A program made the position numbers and the translations under genes. Source: DASZXJ01 sp035545895 (lineage in GTDB: Bacteria > Planctomycetota > Phycisphaerae > Tepidisphaerales > Tepidisphaeraceae). Taken from it: 12,330 bases of DNA. The notes under the pieces were generated by a model that saw only the letters and a list, made by a program, of their open reading frames with translations, was not told the origin of the DNA and ran no database searches. The stretch spans positions 1-12,330 of the forward strand of contig DASZXJ010000019.1 of NCBI GenBank assembly GCA_035545895.1, written 5' to 3'. Below, piece by piece: positions 1 to 6,218 of this stretch (the first letter of the stretch is position 1; every line of letters starts with the position of its first letter).

Positions 1-1
1 G

Positions 2-301
2 ACAACTAATGGCGAAGATGCCAAACCCGCTTTCATCGGTACCATCTACGGTCCACTTGCACCTATCACAGTGCCCGCTGATGCGCCGCCATTGTTCGTT
101 GCATTAGCCGCCGACGATCCGTTTTTCGGTAACGGCGGCTACGGGCTCATCGATAGCTGGAAGGCTGCGAAGCGTCCCGTGGAATTCCATCTTTATGAAC
201 AAGGTGGCCATGGCTTCGGCATGTACCCGAAGGAAACGACGAGCACGGGTTGGTTCGATGCCTTTTCGCGTTGGCTCCGTATGCACGGCATGATGAAGTA
301 A
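2..301 (+). CDS. alpha/beta-hydrolase (esterase/lipase-like), C-terminal part only
   Basis: The open frame enters from the left edge with no start in the window, so only the last 99 residues are present. The end of an alpha/beta-hydrolase fold is recognisable: LFVALAADDPFF carries the usual acid residue on the strand-7 loop, and EQGGHGFGMY carries the catalytic histidine about 60 residues later. The fragment ends WLRMHGMMK, as in the acetyl-esterase/Aes-like (BD-FAE, dienelactone-hydrolase-like) group. The nucleophile Ser and oxyanion-hole region lie outside the window, so substrate cannot be judged. A GTG at 71 gives an apparent shorter ORF, but the fold clearly begins upstream. The secreted carbohydrate-type protein downstream makes a role in removing acyl groups from glycans possible, but that is inference. 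Confidence 0.85.
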   Translation, partial: TTNGEDAKPAFIGTIYGPLAPITVPADAPPLFVALAADDPFFGNGGYGLIDSWKAAKRPVEFHLYEQGGHGFGMYPKETTSTGWFDAFSRWLRMHGMMK

Positions 302-320
302 CCACGATCAGGAAACAGAA

Positions 321-351
321 GCGCCCGGAATGCTGCCAAGTGTTCGGGCGC
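321..351. terminator. GC-rich hairpin after the hydrolase gene
   Basis: Arms GCGCCCG (321-327) and CGGGCGC (345-351) are perfectly complementary over 7 bp around a 17-nt loop, starting 20 nt after the hydrolase stop. No T-run follows, so it is not a canonical intrinsic terminator. It could be a Rho-dependent end or an mRNA 3'-stabilising hairpin. Confidence 0.4.
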
Positions 352-416
352 ACGCAGAAGGAACTGGGACATTCTGAATTTCAGATGATTGCGGCAGAAT
401 TCTTTCCAGTGTTGTC

Positions 417-447
417 TTGCACCGAGATGTTATTCAGACAAGATAGG
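417..447 (+). repeat. upstream near-repeat, copy 1 (possible promoter module)
   Basis: TCTTGCA, a 5-nt spacer, ATGTTATTCAGA (427-438) and ATAGG (443-447) occur in order 40-75 nt upstream of the gene at 491. The same three blocks recur in the same order at 1630-1657, ahead of the gene at 1685. TTGCAC could act as a -35 element with a weak -10 (CAAGAT) 16 nt on, but the fit is poor. Confidence 0.4.
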
Positions 448-490
448 CCCATTGGGCTGGAGATAAAATAGCAATCATGGCGAGCAACAT

Positions 491-1315
491 ATGACTTTGC
501 TAAAAGGACCGCCTAAGTGGCTGCAATTTGCCGTTGCCGCTTTAGCTGTTATTGGTATTTCCTATTTTGGCTTGAAGCCGTTCAAATTGGCTCTGACAGA
601 GCCGATGCGCCAAACAGCGGAAATAATGAAGCATGGCAGTCCGGAAGAACGCGGCAGATCAATCTGGGATTTAGAAAAATTGCCGGCGGAACAAACAGCT
701 TCGTTTGTGCCTGTCCTGCTGGGTTTTTTACAAGACGAAACACCAGTACCCGCCGCGCTTGCCCGAGAGGTGAACGATACGAGGACAGATTCGGCGCGCG
801 AAATGGGCATGTTCATGCCTGACGCGAAAATCACCGTGGGATATCTTGCTGCGGACGCGATTAGCCACATCCGCATGAAGCTTTACGTGGACTCTACCGG
901 CGATGCCCGTGGTTGGCCTGCAGGCAATCCGGCATATATTTTAGCGGCCGTACGCAAAGAAATGGACCGGAGATTATTGCCCGCATTTTGTTCGGCGAAC
1001 GAATTGCTAAAGCAACGTATATTGTTCCTTTATATGCATGATCCCGGACATACCACACCCATCCCCTACATAACTTCCTGTGGCTTTAACGATGAACATG
1101 CTTCCGTCCGGCTTGTTTCCGCAGCGATGTTTTCAGGATATGCGCACCCTCACCCCGACAAGTGTTTGCCGGCGGTGCCGGGACTTATTTCCCTGCTTTC
1201 CGACAAGAATCGTAGTGTCAGTGATACGGCCTTGAGATCACTGGAAATAATCAGCGGCAGAAATTTCGGCACAGACCAGGATCAATGGCAAAAATGGTTC
1301 CGGGAAAAGAATTGA
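491..1315 (+). CDS. membrane-anchored HEAT-repeat-like hypothetical protein
   Basis: This 274-residue protein has a single hydrophobic N-terminal segment at about residues 10-29 (WLQFAVAALAVIGISYFGL), preceded by Lys and not followed by a clear cleavage site. It therefore looks like a signal anchor with the rest in the periplasm, or a one-pass inner-membrane protein. The body is helical, with HEAT-like stretches at about 50-75 (SPEERGRSIWDLEKLP...LLGFL) and 200-255 (DEHASVRLVSAAMF, LPAVPGLISLLSDKNRSVSDTALRSL). The C-terminal FGTDQDQWQKWF resembles the tail often seen after HEAT repeats, where a Trp-rich helix closes the array. No catalytic motif is visible. HEAT arrays usually mediate protein-protein contacts. 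ATG 491 is preceded by a weak GGCGAG ribosome site. No partner gene is adjacent, and the exact function is unknown. Confidence 0.8.
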   Translation: MTLLKGPPKWLQFAVAALAVIGISYFGLKPFKLALTEPMRQTAEIMKHGSPEERGRSIWDLEKLPAEQTASFVPVLLGFLQDETPVPAALAREVNDTRTDSAREMGMFMPDAKITVGYLAADAISHIRMKLYVDSTGDARGWPAGNPAYILAAVRKEMDRRLLPAFCSANELLKQRILFLYMHDPGHTTPIPYITSCGFNDEHASVRLVSAAMFSGYAHPHPDKCLPAVPGLISLLSDKNRSVSDTALRSLEIISGRNFGTDQDQWQKWFREKN

Positions 1316-1478
1316 GTTGTGCCTTAGCGGCTGTTGATCGAACGGTATATAAAACCAGAACGAAAGATACTTGGCATTGTCAGCGAAGCGGAGTTAATCG
1401 CTTTGAGCTTGGAGTCACGATGGAGGATGGTTGTGTCGTTTCGCTACAGTCGTCATTCCATGATACTTCTTGTGTAGG

Positions 1479-1506
1479 TGGGTTAGCGGGTTCTCCGTGT
1501 AACCCA
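1479..1506. repeat. GTGGGTTA...TAACCCA palindromic element
   Basis: TGGGTTA (1479-1485) and TAACCCA (1500-1506) are perfect inverted arms of 7 bp around a 14-nt GC-rich loop, preceded by GTAGG. The form GTAGGTGGGTTAGCG...GTAACCCATC resembles dispersed palindromic repeats commonly seen between genes in proteobacterial genomes. Only one copy of this type is in the window, although a fragment GGTGGGTTAGG recurs near 2138-2148. Confidence 0.5.
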
Positions 1507-1629
1507 TCATTAAATATGTTGAGTCATCGGTAATATCAAGCAGTGGTGAAATCGTGATTATACTTATGGGAAGCAGGAGATAGCCCCATCACAATGGACC
1601 GCCGTTTTGATTCCAACGACGATATTATC

Positions 1630-1657
1630 TTGCAGCCACAATGTTATTCAGAATAGG
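1630..1657 (+). repeat. upstream near-repeat, copy 2 (possible promoter module)
   Basis: TCTTGCA, a 6-nt spacer, ATGTTATTCAGA (1641-1652) and ATAGG (1653-1657) match the module at 417-447, differing by a 1-nt insertion and a 4-nt deletion. It ends 27 nt before the start of the orphan gene at 1685. The 12-nt core alone could recur by chance in 12 kb, but three ordered blocks at matching positions are less likely to. Confidence 0.4.
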
Positions 1658-1684
1658 TAAAACAAGTTAAATGTACCAGAGAGT

Positions 1685-1981
1685 ATGAACAAGGGATTTG
1701 AAATTAGAGAAAATGCTAGCGGAAGAGTTTGTATCTCCACGTTCGGTTTTTGGCGTTCATGGAAAGTGAGCTTGTTGCTAATGTTCCGTTATGGTTTCTA
1801 CCGCTGGGGGGCTTATGTCCCACCGATAACAGACGAAGCTGTTCATCCAAGATTTCATCGCGGTAAGCTTGTTATAGGATCAGGCCGGGATAATTGGTTT
1901 GGGTATGACTGGTTTGCTGGGAATGAAGAGACAGATGAGTTTCTTAGGCAATTTTATGAAAATCATTGTCGTAGCAAATAA
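1685..1981 (+). CDS. orphan 98-residue aromatic-rich hypothetical protein
   Basis: I do not recognise this family. The protein is rich in aromatic residues, with Trp at 23, 26, 41, 71 and 76, about ten Phe and five Tyr. A short hydrophobic stretch at about 28-35 (VSLLLMFR) is too short for a membrane span. A charged C-terminal helix follows (ETDEFLRQFYENH). Two tracts look structurally conserved in style: FRYGFYRWGAYVPP and GRDNWFGYDWFAGNEETDEF. The latter, an aromatic loop followed by an acidic helix, is reminiscent of small immunity or cassette-borne proteins, but this is only a resemblance. The ribosome site before ATG 1685 is poor (AGAGAG directly adjacent). The gene is AT-rich compared with the operon and stands alone between long gaps, suggesting recent acquisition. 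Confidence 0.55.
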   Translation: MNKGFEIRENASGRVCISTFGFWRSWKVSLLLMFRYGFYRWGAYVPPITDEAVHPRFHRGKLVIGSGRDNWFGYDWFAGNEETDEFLRQFYENHCRSK

Positions 1982-2443
1982 AACATTTAAGAAGGCAAGG
2001 CAAAATCGCTCTGCCGGCTGGACGCGCTAACGCGCGCCGCTCAACCGAACCGTTCGACGGACCCTGCGGGTTGGGGGATTCTTCCGGACTTCTGGTTTGT
2101 TAGGGAAATCGTGGTTGAAAACCTGGAGTCGACTGTCGGTGGGTTAGGTTAGAAAAGAACTTACTAGGGATGTCGAGAATTCTTGGGATTGCCTCAGAAA
2201 TCCGGCATGGTCACCGGGGAATAGCCCGTAGGCTGGGATGCTTCATCCCAGCATCTTCAATCGATTCGCCGAATGAATGCTGGGATTTCGCTTCGTTCCA
2301 TCACCAGCCTACAACGATAGAAACCGTGGCGTTTGATATGATCTTTCAGGCTTGCGATAACCCAGTCAATAAAGCAACCTTCCAGTTGCGATAGATTCTG
2401 TTAACGTAGAAGTAAATGTGGCGACATCCCGGAATTCCAATCT
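1982..2443. other. 462-nt gene-free gap with GC-rich structured patch and REP-like element
   Basis: The first part (about 2010-2105) is an abrupt GC-rich patch after AT-rich DNA. It includes a small perfect inverted repeat CGAAC-C-GTTCG (2046-2056), longer interrupted complementarity (CAACC near 2042 with GGTTG near 2069), and an end in GTTAGG. The later part contains the REP-like palindrome at 2228-2312. A 74-codon open frame (2170-2394) spans that palindrome and looks fortuitous. I see no protein-coding gene, tRNA or terminator with a T-run. Confidence 0.55.
2228..2312. repeat. REP-like double-hairpin palindromic element
   Basis: The element is bounded by GTAGGCTGG (2228-2236) and its exact inverse CCAGCCTAC (2304-2312). 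Inside, GCTGGGATG (2232-2240) pairs perfectly with CATCCCAGC (2244-2252) over a 3-nt loop. A second, imperfect hairpin spans 2279-2308 (GCTGG...CCAGC, with TTCGCTTCG in its loop). The GTAGGCTGGGATG / CATCCCAGC form and the paired-hairpin layout match the style of REP/BIME-like repeats in proteobacteria, which are mobilised in trans by REP-associated tyrosine transposases. No such transposase is in the window. Confidence 0.7.
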
Positions 2444-2848
2444 ATGAGCCGGCTCATGTTATTTCCCAACGCAGTATCGCATGAACCTGCAATAGAAGAC
2501 TGGATGTGCTCACGTGCGGGCGCACTGCGTGATATAGCTAAATACTGGTTTAATTTCATGCGTGCCTGCGGTGATGACGTTCGCGAACTGCTTCATGATG
2601 GTCACCCAACGGCATGTGTGGGTGAGGCGGCGTTCTGCTATGTCAATGCTTTTTCCGCGCACGTCAATGTGGGATTCTTTCTCGGTGCCGGTTTGCCCGA
2701 TCCGCACGGTTTGATGGAGGGTACTGGCAAATTCATGCGCCATGTCAAAATCAAATCATCCGATGAAATCAACCAGGTGGCGCTGGAGGAGTTGATCATG
2801 GCTGCATACCGGGATATGAAAAGCCGTATTAATAGTACTCGCACTTGA
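2444..2848 (+). CDS. DUF1801-family protein
   Basis: The 134-residue product matches the DUF1801 (YdhG-like) fold across nearly its full length. The core is HVNVGFFLGAGLPDP (73-87) followed by GLMEGTGKFMRHVKI (89-103). Upstream, ACVGEAAFCYVNAF matches the strand that precedes this core, and a C-terminal helix follows (ALEELIMAAYRDM). The fold is small and alpha/beta, distantly related to frataxin-like and iron-binding domains in some descriptions, but no biochemical function is established. ATG 2444 is used because it keeps the full N-terminal helix; the upstream GGAAT is a weak ribosome site, and ATG 2456 is an alternative. It is a monocistronic-looking gene between a repeat-bearing gap and the large secreted protein. 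Confidence 0.8.
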   Translation: MSRLMLFPNAVSHEPAIEDWMCSRAGALRDIAKYWFNFMRACGDDVRELLHDGHPTACVGEAAFCYVNAFSAHVNVGFFLGAGLPDPHGLMEGTGKFMRHVKIKSSDEINQVALEELIMAAYRDMKSRINSTRT

Positions 2849-2975
2849 TATTAGCTCATCATACACGTTCAAAAGCATCGACAGTGTTCATCAACGGTTC
2901 GCGTGATGGCGTGTGGGTTAAAGAAATAAACAGTTGCGTATTGTTCCGCGGACACTGCCGCACTATGCTTCGTGC

Positions 2976-5969
2976 ATGAAACACCCATGTATTGAGAATT
3001 TCAGGCTCCGCAGTCGTCAATCATCTGCGCGCTTTACGGTGTTGGGCTGGAGTGGTGCAGCGCTCTTTATTTTAATGGTGACTGTTACGTCTCAATTACA
3101 CGCTGAATCCTGCTATCCGATTCGTCCGGATGACCCGCGCGCAGTCGACTTCACCAGGGAATCTTTTGGTGTGCATGCCGATGGTGTTGGTGATGATGCC
3201 GATGCGTTGCAGGAGGCGATCAATCGAGTGCAGGAAACCACCGGTGCTGGCGTATTGTTGATTCCAGAAGGCCGCTATCGACTGAGCAAGACGGTGTATG
3301 TGTGGCAGGGTATTCGATTACTAGGCTATGGATCAAAGCGGCCGGTATTCGTGCTGGGACGTAACACACCGGGTTATCAGGAGGGATCAGGTCGTTACAT
3401 GATTCACTTTGCTGACAATCGACCCGAGCCCGGTGGTCCGATTGTCGATGCCACCGAATTCACCTTCTTCAGCGGCATGAGCAATATCGATTTTGAAATG
3501 CAGGATGGCAATCCTGCTGCGATTGCCGTGCGTTTTCATGTAGCGCAGCACAGCGCACTTACACATATGGATTTCAAGGTGGGCACGGCGCGCGCAGCAG
3601 TTGAAGACATCGGCAATCAGGCCAGCGACATCCATGTGCACGGTGGCGAATATGGCATCATTACCAAACGCACTGCACCCGTGTGGCAATTTCTATTGAT
3701 GGATTCGAGTTTCGATGGGCAACGCGTCGCAGCCATTCACACGCAAGAAGCGGGGTTCACGCTGATTCGCGTGCACTTTGCCAACATGCCAGTGGCATTG
3801 CAAATTGCACCGGATCAGGTGGAGCAGCTGTATGGCCGTGATCTGTACATGCAAAACATTCGCGACGCGGCCTTTGTTGCCGGCAATGCCCGTAACGCAC
3901 ATTCAGAAGTAACACTGACAAATGTTACCTGCAGTGATGTGCCGTATTTCTATCATGGCGAGACGGCCATTAAAGGTCCATCGAAGCATTACATCATGGA
4001 TCGCTTTTCATTGGGGCTTGCAATAGGTGCGGATGGCAAAGAGCAGGACATCGCAATGCACCATCAAGCTCATGCCTTGACGTCACCCGCGATAGCCGTG
4101 CAAACCGATATTCCGCCATTGCCACCCATGAAGCTATGGACCAATGTTCGTCAACTGGGTGCGAAGGGCGATGGTAAAACCGACGACAGTGAAGCGTTAA
4201 TCGCCGCGATTAAGAAATGTCCTGTGCTGTTCTTTCCAGCCGGCACGTATCGGGTCAGTCGCTCGTTGTTGTTGAAGCCGAACACAGTGTTGATCGGCCT
4301 GAATCCGGGAACGACTCAGATTTCGCTGATTGATGATTCAAGCGAATTTGGTGGAGCAGGGGATCCGGTTGGTGTCATTGTGGCACCGAAGAATGGACAC
4401 AACATTGTCAGTTCAATTGCCGTTACAACCGGTACTTCAAATCCGCGGGCAGCAGCAGTGATATGGATGGCAGGGCCACATTCGTTGCTTGATGACGTTT
4501 CATTTCCAGGACGATTTTTTTCCGGTTCAGGCTTTCGCGGCTTTGGGCCACCCAGACCGGCCGCTGCGAGCTCGTCTTCAATGAGTACTGCATCCACCAG
4601 ACAAAGCTTCGAACTATCCCCCGTTGCTGCTGATCTTCTTGTTACCAATGGTGGCGGTGGCATATTCCGCAACAACTGGCCGCATGGTACCAATGCCAGA
4701 ATTGGATTGCGTGTGCAAAATACCGGCACACCGGGAAAAATCTACCAGATGTCCGTTGAACATCATATGCGTGTGGAGTCAGAGTTTCACAACGTCCGTC
4801 ATTGGCAGATTTATGCGCTTCAGACGGAAGAAGAGAATCCGGCGGGTGCAGAAGCCTACGCGGCCGATGTGGAAAATTCCCGCGACCTGCTGTTTGCGAA
4901 CACCTATATGTATCGAGTCTCTCGCAATGTGCTGCCGAAAACATATGCAATTCTGACGCGCCGCTCGAATGACATTGCATTTGAAAACGTGAAAGTATTC
5001 AGCCAGACGCGACTCGCTTTCGACAATGCCGTGCTGAACGAAGCGAACGGCGCATACGTGCGTTCGCACTTCTTCACCAGTTATGTGGTGAATGAAAGTG
5101 CAAATCCACATACCGAATCCTCACTGCCAGAAAACGTGTTTGCACAAAACGCGAAGCTGGAACAACTCGCGACTGGTTTCAGCAATGCCTCCGGCCTGAC
5201 GGTGAGCGATGATGGGACGGTATTTTTTACTGATGCAGTGAAGGGAAAAATCTATCGGTGGAATGATGCAGCAAGAAAAGCAGAAGTAATCGCGCAAATT
5301 TCCGGCCAGCCTCAAGTCATGGGTTTTGTTGCACCCGCCAGCCTGCTGGCTATTGCGAATGAATGTGCGGTATATCATTTAAGTCTGGCGGAACCCAGTG
5401 TGGCGCAATTGGTGACAGAGACGGTTGAGCCATTACCTGACACCACGCTGCTATTGCCGGTGGGACTGCACAATCAACTCTCGGTCATGCAGGACATGAT
5501 GGAGCATCGCGGATATGTATATCGACCGCGAAGCAATACGGCAATCGTCAGTGTTGTGCGGAATGAACATCGCGGTTTCTACTATGCACCTGATAGCCAC
5601 ACGGCCATCATGGCAGGCGGGACGTGGCGACCCCATCTGCAAAGCTCACAGCTAGCCGCATTCGCGCCCGGAACATCACACTATCTTACGAGTGAAGATG
5701 ATGGCCGAACTTATCTCGCTACATTGGGAAATGATGGCAAGCTGAGTACCACTGTCTTTGCTGAACGCGGTGGGACATCAGTCGTCACCGATGCATCTGG
5801 CAATGTATATATCGCCAGTGGGCAGGTGTGGATTTACGACCGTAATGGAAAACAGATCGGTGTATTGGAAGTACCAGAACGCCCCGGCAGTCTCGCCTTC
5901 GGTGGACCTGATCGGCATACGTTATACATCGCTGCGCGTGGTTCGCTGTATGCAATTCAAGTGAAGTAG
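2976..5969 (+). CDS. secreted GH55/pectate-lyase-3-type double beta-helix fused to SMP-30/gluconolactonase-like propeller
   Basis: The product is 997 residues from ATG 2976. An in-frame TTG at 2934 would add 14 residues, but ATG places the hydrophobic segment better. Residues about 19-42 form an Arg-flanked hydrophobic signal (VLGWSGAALFILMVTVTSQLHA) with probable cleavage after LHA, so export is predicted. The Pectate_lyase_3 signature appears twice: at about 55-130 (FGVHADGVGDDADALQEAI, LLIPEGRYRLS) and 388-460 (LGAKGDGKTDDSEALIAAI, LFFPAGTYRVS). This duplication is typical of GH55-like enzymes with two right-handed beta-helices side by side. A Ser/Ala/Pro-rich insert at about 518-548 interrupts the second helix. 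From about 728 (LATGFSNASGLTVSDDGTVFFTD) to the end the pattern is an SMP-30/gluconolactonase/LRE-like beta-propeller (VVTDASGNVYIAS, HTLYIAARGSLYAI). The predicted role is binding or cleaving extracellular polysaccharide. Catalytic residues cannot be assigned by eye, so substrate (beta-1,3-glucan, pectin or other) is open. Confidence 0.85.
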   Translation: MKHPCIENFRLRSRQSSARFTVLGWSGAALFILMVTVTSQLHAESCYPIRPDDPRAVDFTRESFGVHADGVGDDADALQEAINRVQETTGAGVLLIPEGRYRLSKTVYVWQGIRLLGYGSKRPVFVLGRNTPGYQEGSGRYMIHFADNRPEPGGPIVDATEFTFFSGMSNIDFEMQDGNPAAIAVRFHVAQHSALTHMDFKVGTARAAVEDIGNQASDIHVHGGEYGIITKRTAPVWQFLLMDSSFDGQRVAAIHTQEAGFTLIRVHFANMPVALQIAPDQVEQLYGRDLYMQNIRDAAFVAGNARNAHSEVTLTNVTCSDVPYFYHGETAIKGPSKHYIMDRFSLGLAIGADGKEQDIAMHHQAHALTSPAIAVQTDIPPLPPMKLWTNVRQLGAKGDGKTDDSEALIAAIKKCPVLFFPAGTYRVSRSLLLKPNTVLIGLNPGTTQISLIDDSSEFGGAGDPVGVIVAPKNGHNIVSSIAVTTGTSNPRAAAVIWMAGPHSLLDDVSFPGRFFSGSGFRGFGPPRPAAASSSSMSTASTRQSFELSPVAADLLVTNGGGGIFRNNWPHGTNARIGLRVQNTGTPGKIYQMSVEHHMRVESEFHNVRHWQIYALQTEEENPAGAEAYAADVENSRDLLFANTYMYRVSRNVLPKTYAILTRRSNDIAFENVKVFSQTRLAFDNAVLNEANGAYVRSHFFTSYVVNESANPHTESSLPENVFAQNAKLEQLATGFSNASGLTVSDDGTVFFTDAVKGKIYRWNDAARKAEVIAQISGQPQVMGFVAPASLLAIANECAVYHLSLAEPSVAQLVTETVEPLPDTTLLLPVGLHNQLSVMQDMMEHRGYVYRPRSNTAIVSVVRNEHRGFYYAPDSHTAIMAGGTWRPHLQSSQLAAFAPGTSHYLTSEDDGRTYLATLGNDGKLSTTVFAERGGTSVVTDASGNVYIASGQVWIYDRNGKQIGVLEVPERPGSLAFGGPDRHTLYIAARGSLYAIQVK

Positions 5970-6133
5970 CCGGAGCGGTGCAAGCTGGTACTCGTCGGTG
6001 AATCACCGGCTGCTGAGTCATTTCTGCGGCGCATCCCATTTATTTACGTACGTGTACCAATGTCGATCCTCTGATTGGCGCAGTACTGTGACCGGCATGC
6101 AAAGTCTCAGACTCGGTCATTAGAGGAGCGAGC
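5970..6133 (+). promoter_or_regulatory. upstream region of the acs-2-oxoacid dehydrogenase operon
   Basis: This 164-nt gap must contain the operon promoter unless transcription runs through from the large secreted-protein gene. It holds a small inverted repeat CGGTG-AAT-CACCG (5996-6008) and a perfect 8-bp palindrome ACGTACGT within TTTACGTACGTGTACC (about 6043-6058), which could be an operator. The best sigma-70-like pair, TTGGCG (6075-6080), 17 nt, TGCAAA (6098-6103), is poor. No sigma-54 GG-N10-GC pair is evident. Confidence 0.3.
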
Positions 6134-6214
6134 ATGACGAATGAAGCGGAATGCTGTTCCCTGCGAGGTGAACCTTCGCGCTTGCATGAGGCGTTGCAAT
6201 TAAGGTGGAAGTAA
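6134..6214 (+). CDS. 26-residue leader ORF upstream of acsA
   Basis: ATG 6134 is preceded at 5-nt spacing by a strong ribosome site, AGAGGAG (6122-6128), the best such site around the operon start. The frame runs 26 codons (MTNEAECCSL...LQLRWK) and stops at 6212-6214, 4 nt before the GTG start of the synthetase. The synthetase's own ribosome site (AAGGTGG, 6202-6208) lies inside the end of this frame, the usual layout for translational coupling. The peptide is hydrophilic with an adjacent Cys-Cys at 7-8 and no membrane segment. It may be a coupling leader or a small functional protein. No run of one regulatory amino acid is present, so classical attenuation by amino-acid starvation is not suggested. 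Confidence 0.5.
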   Translation: MTNEAECCSLRGEPSRLHEALQLRWK

Positions 6215-6218
6215 CCCA

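Larger units (their letters stand above)
1316..1684. other. 369-nt gene-free gap with one palindrome and one near-repeat
   Basis: No convincing gene lies here. An 82-codon open frame (1285-1533) starts inside the HEAT gene and runs through the palindrome at 1479-1506, so it is probably fortuitous. The gap contains the palindromic repeat and the second copy of the upstream near-repeat at 1630-1657. It is AT-richer than the operon further right. Confidence 0.6.

Noticed and set aside
1285..1533. 82-codon plus-strand ORF at the end of the HEAT-like gene
   Set aside because: It begins inside that gene in another frame and passes through the TGGGTTA/TAACCCA palindrome; nothing in it is recognisable.
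2010..2105. Integron attC site
   Set aside because: Palindromic structure and a GTTAGG end are suggestive, but the required paired core sites are not both present. Kept only as a low-interest finding.
2170..2394. 74-codon plus-strand ORF
   Set aside because: It runs through the REP-like palindrome, has no ribosome site and resembles no protein pattern.
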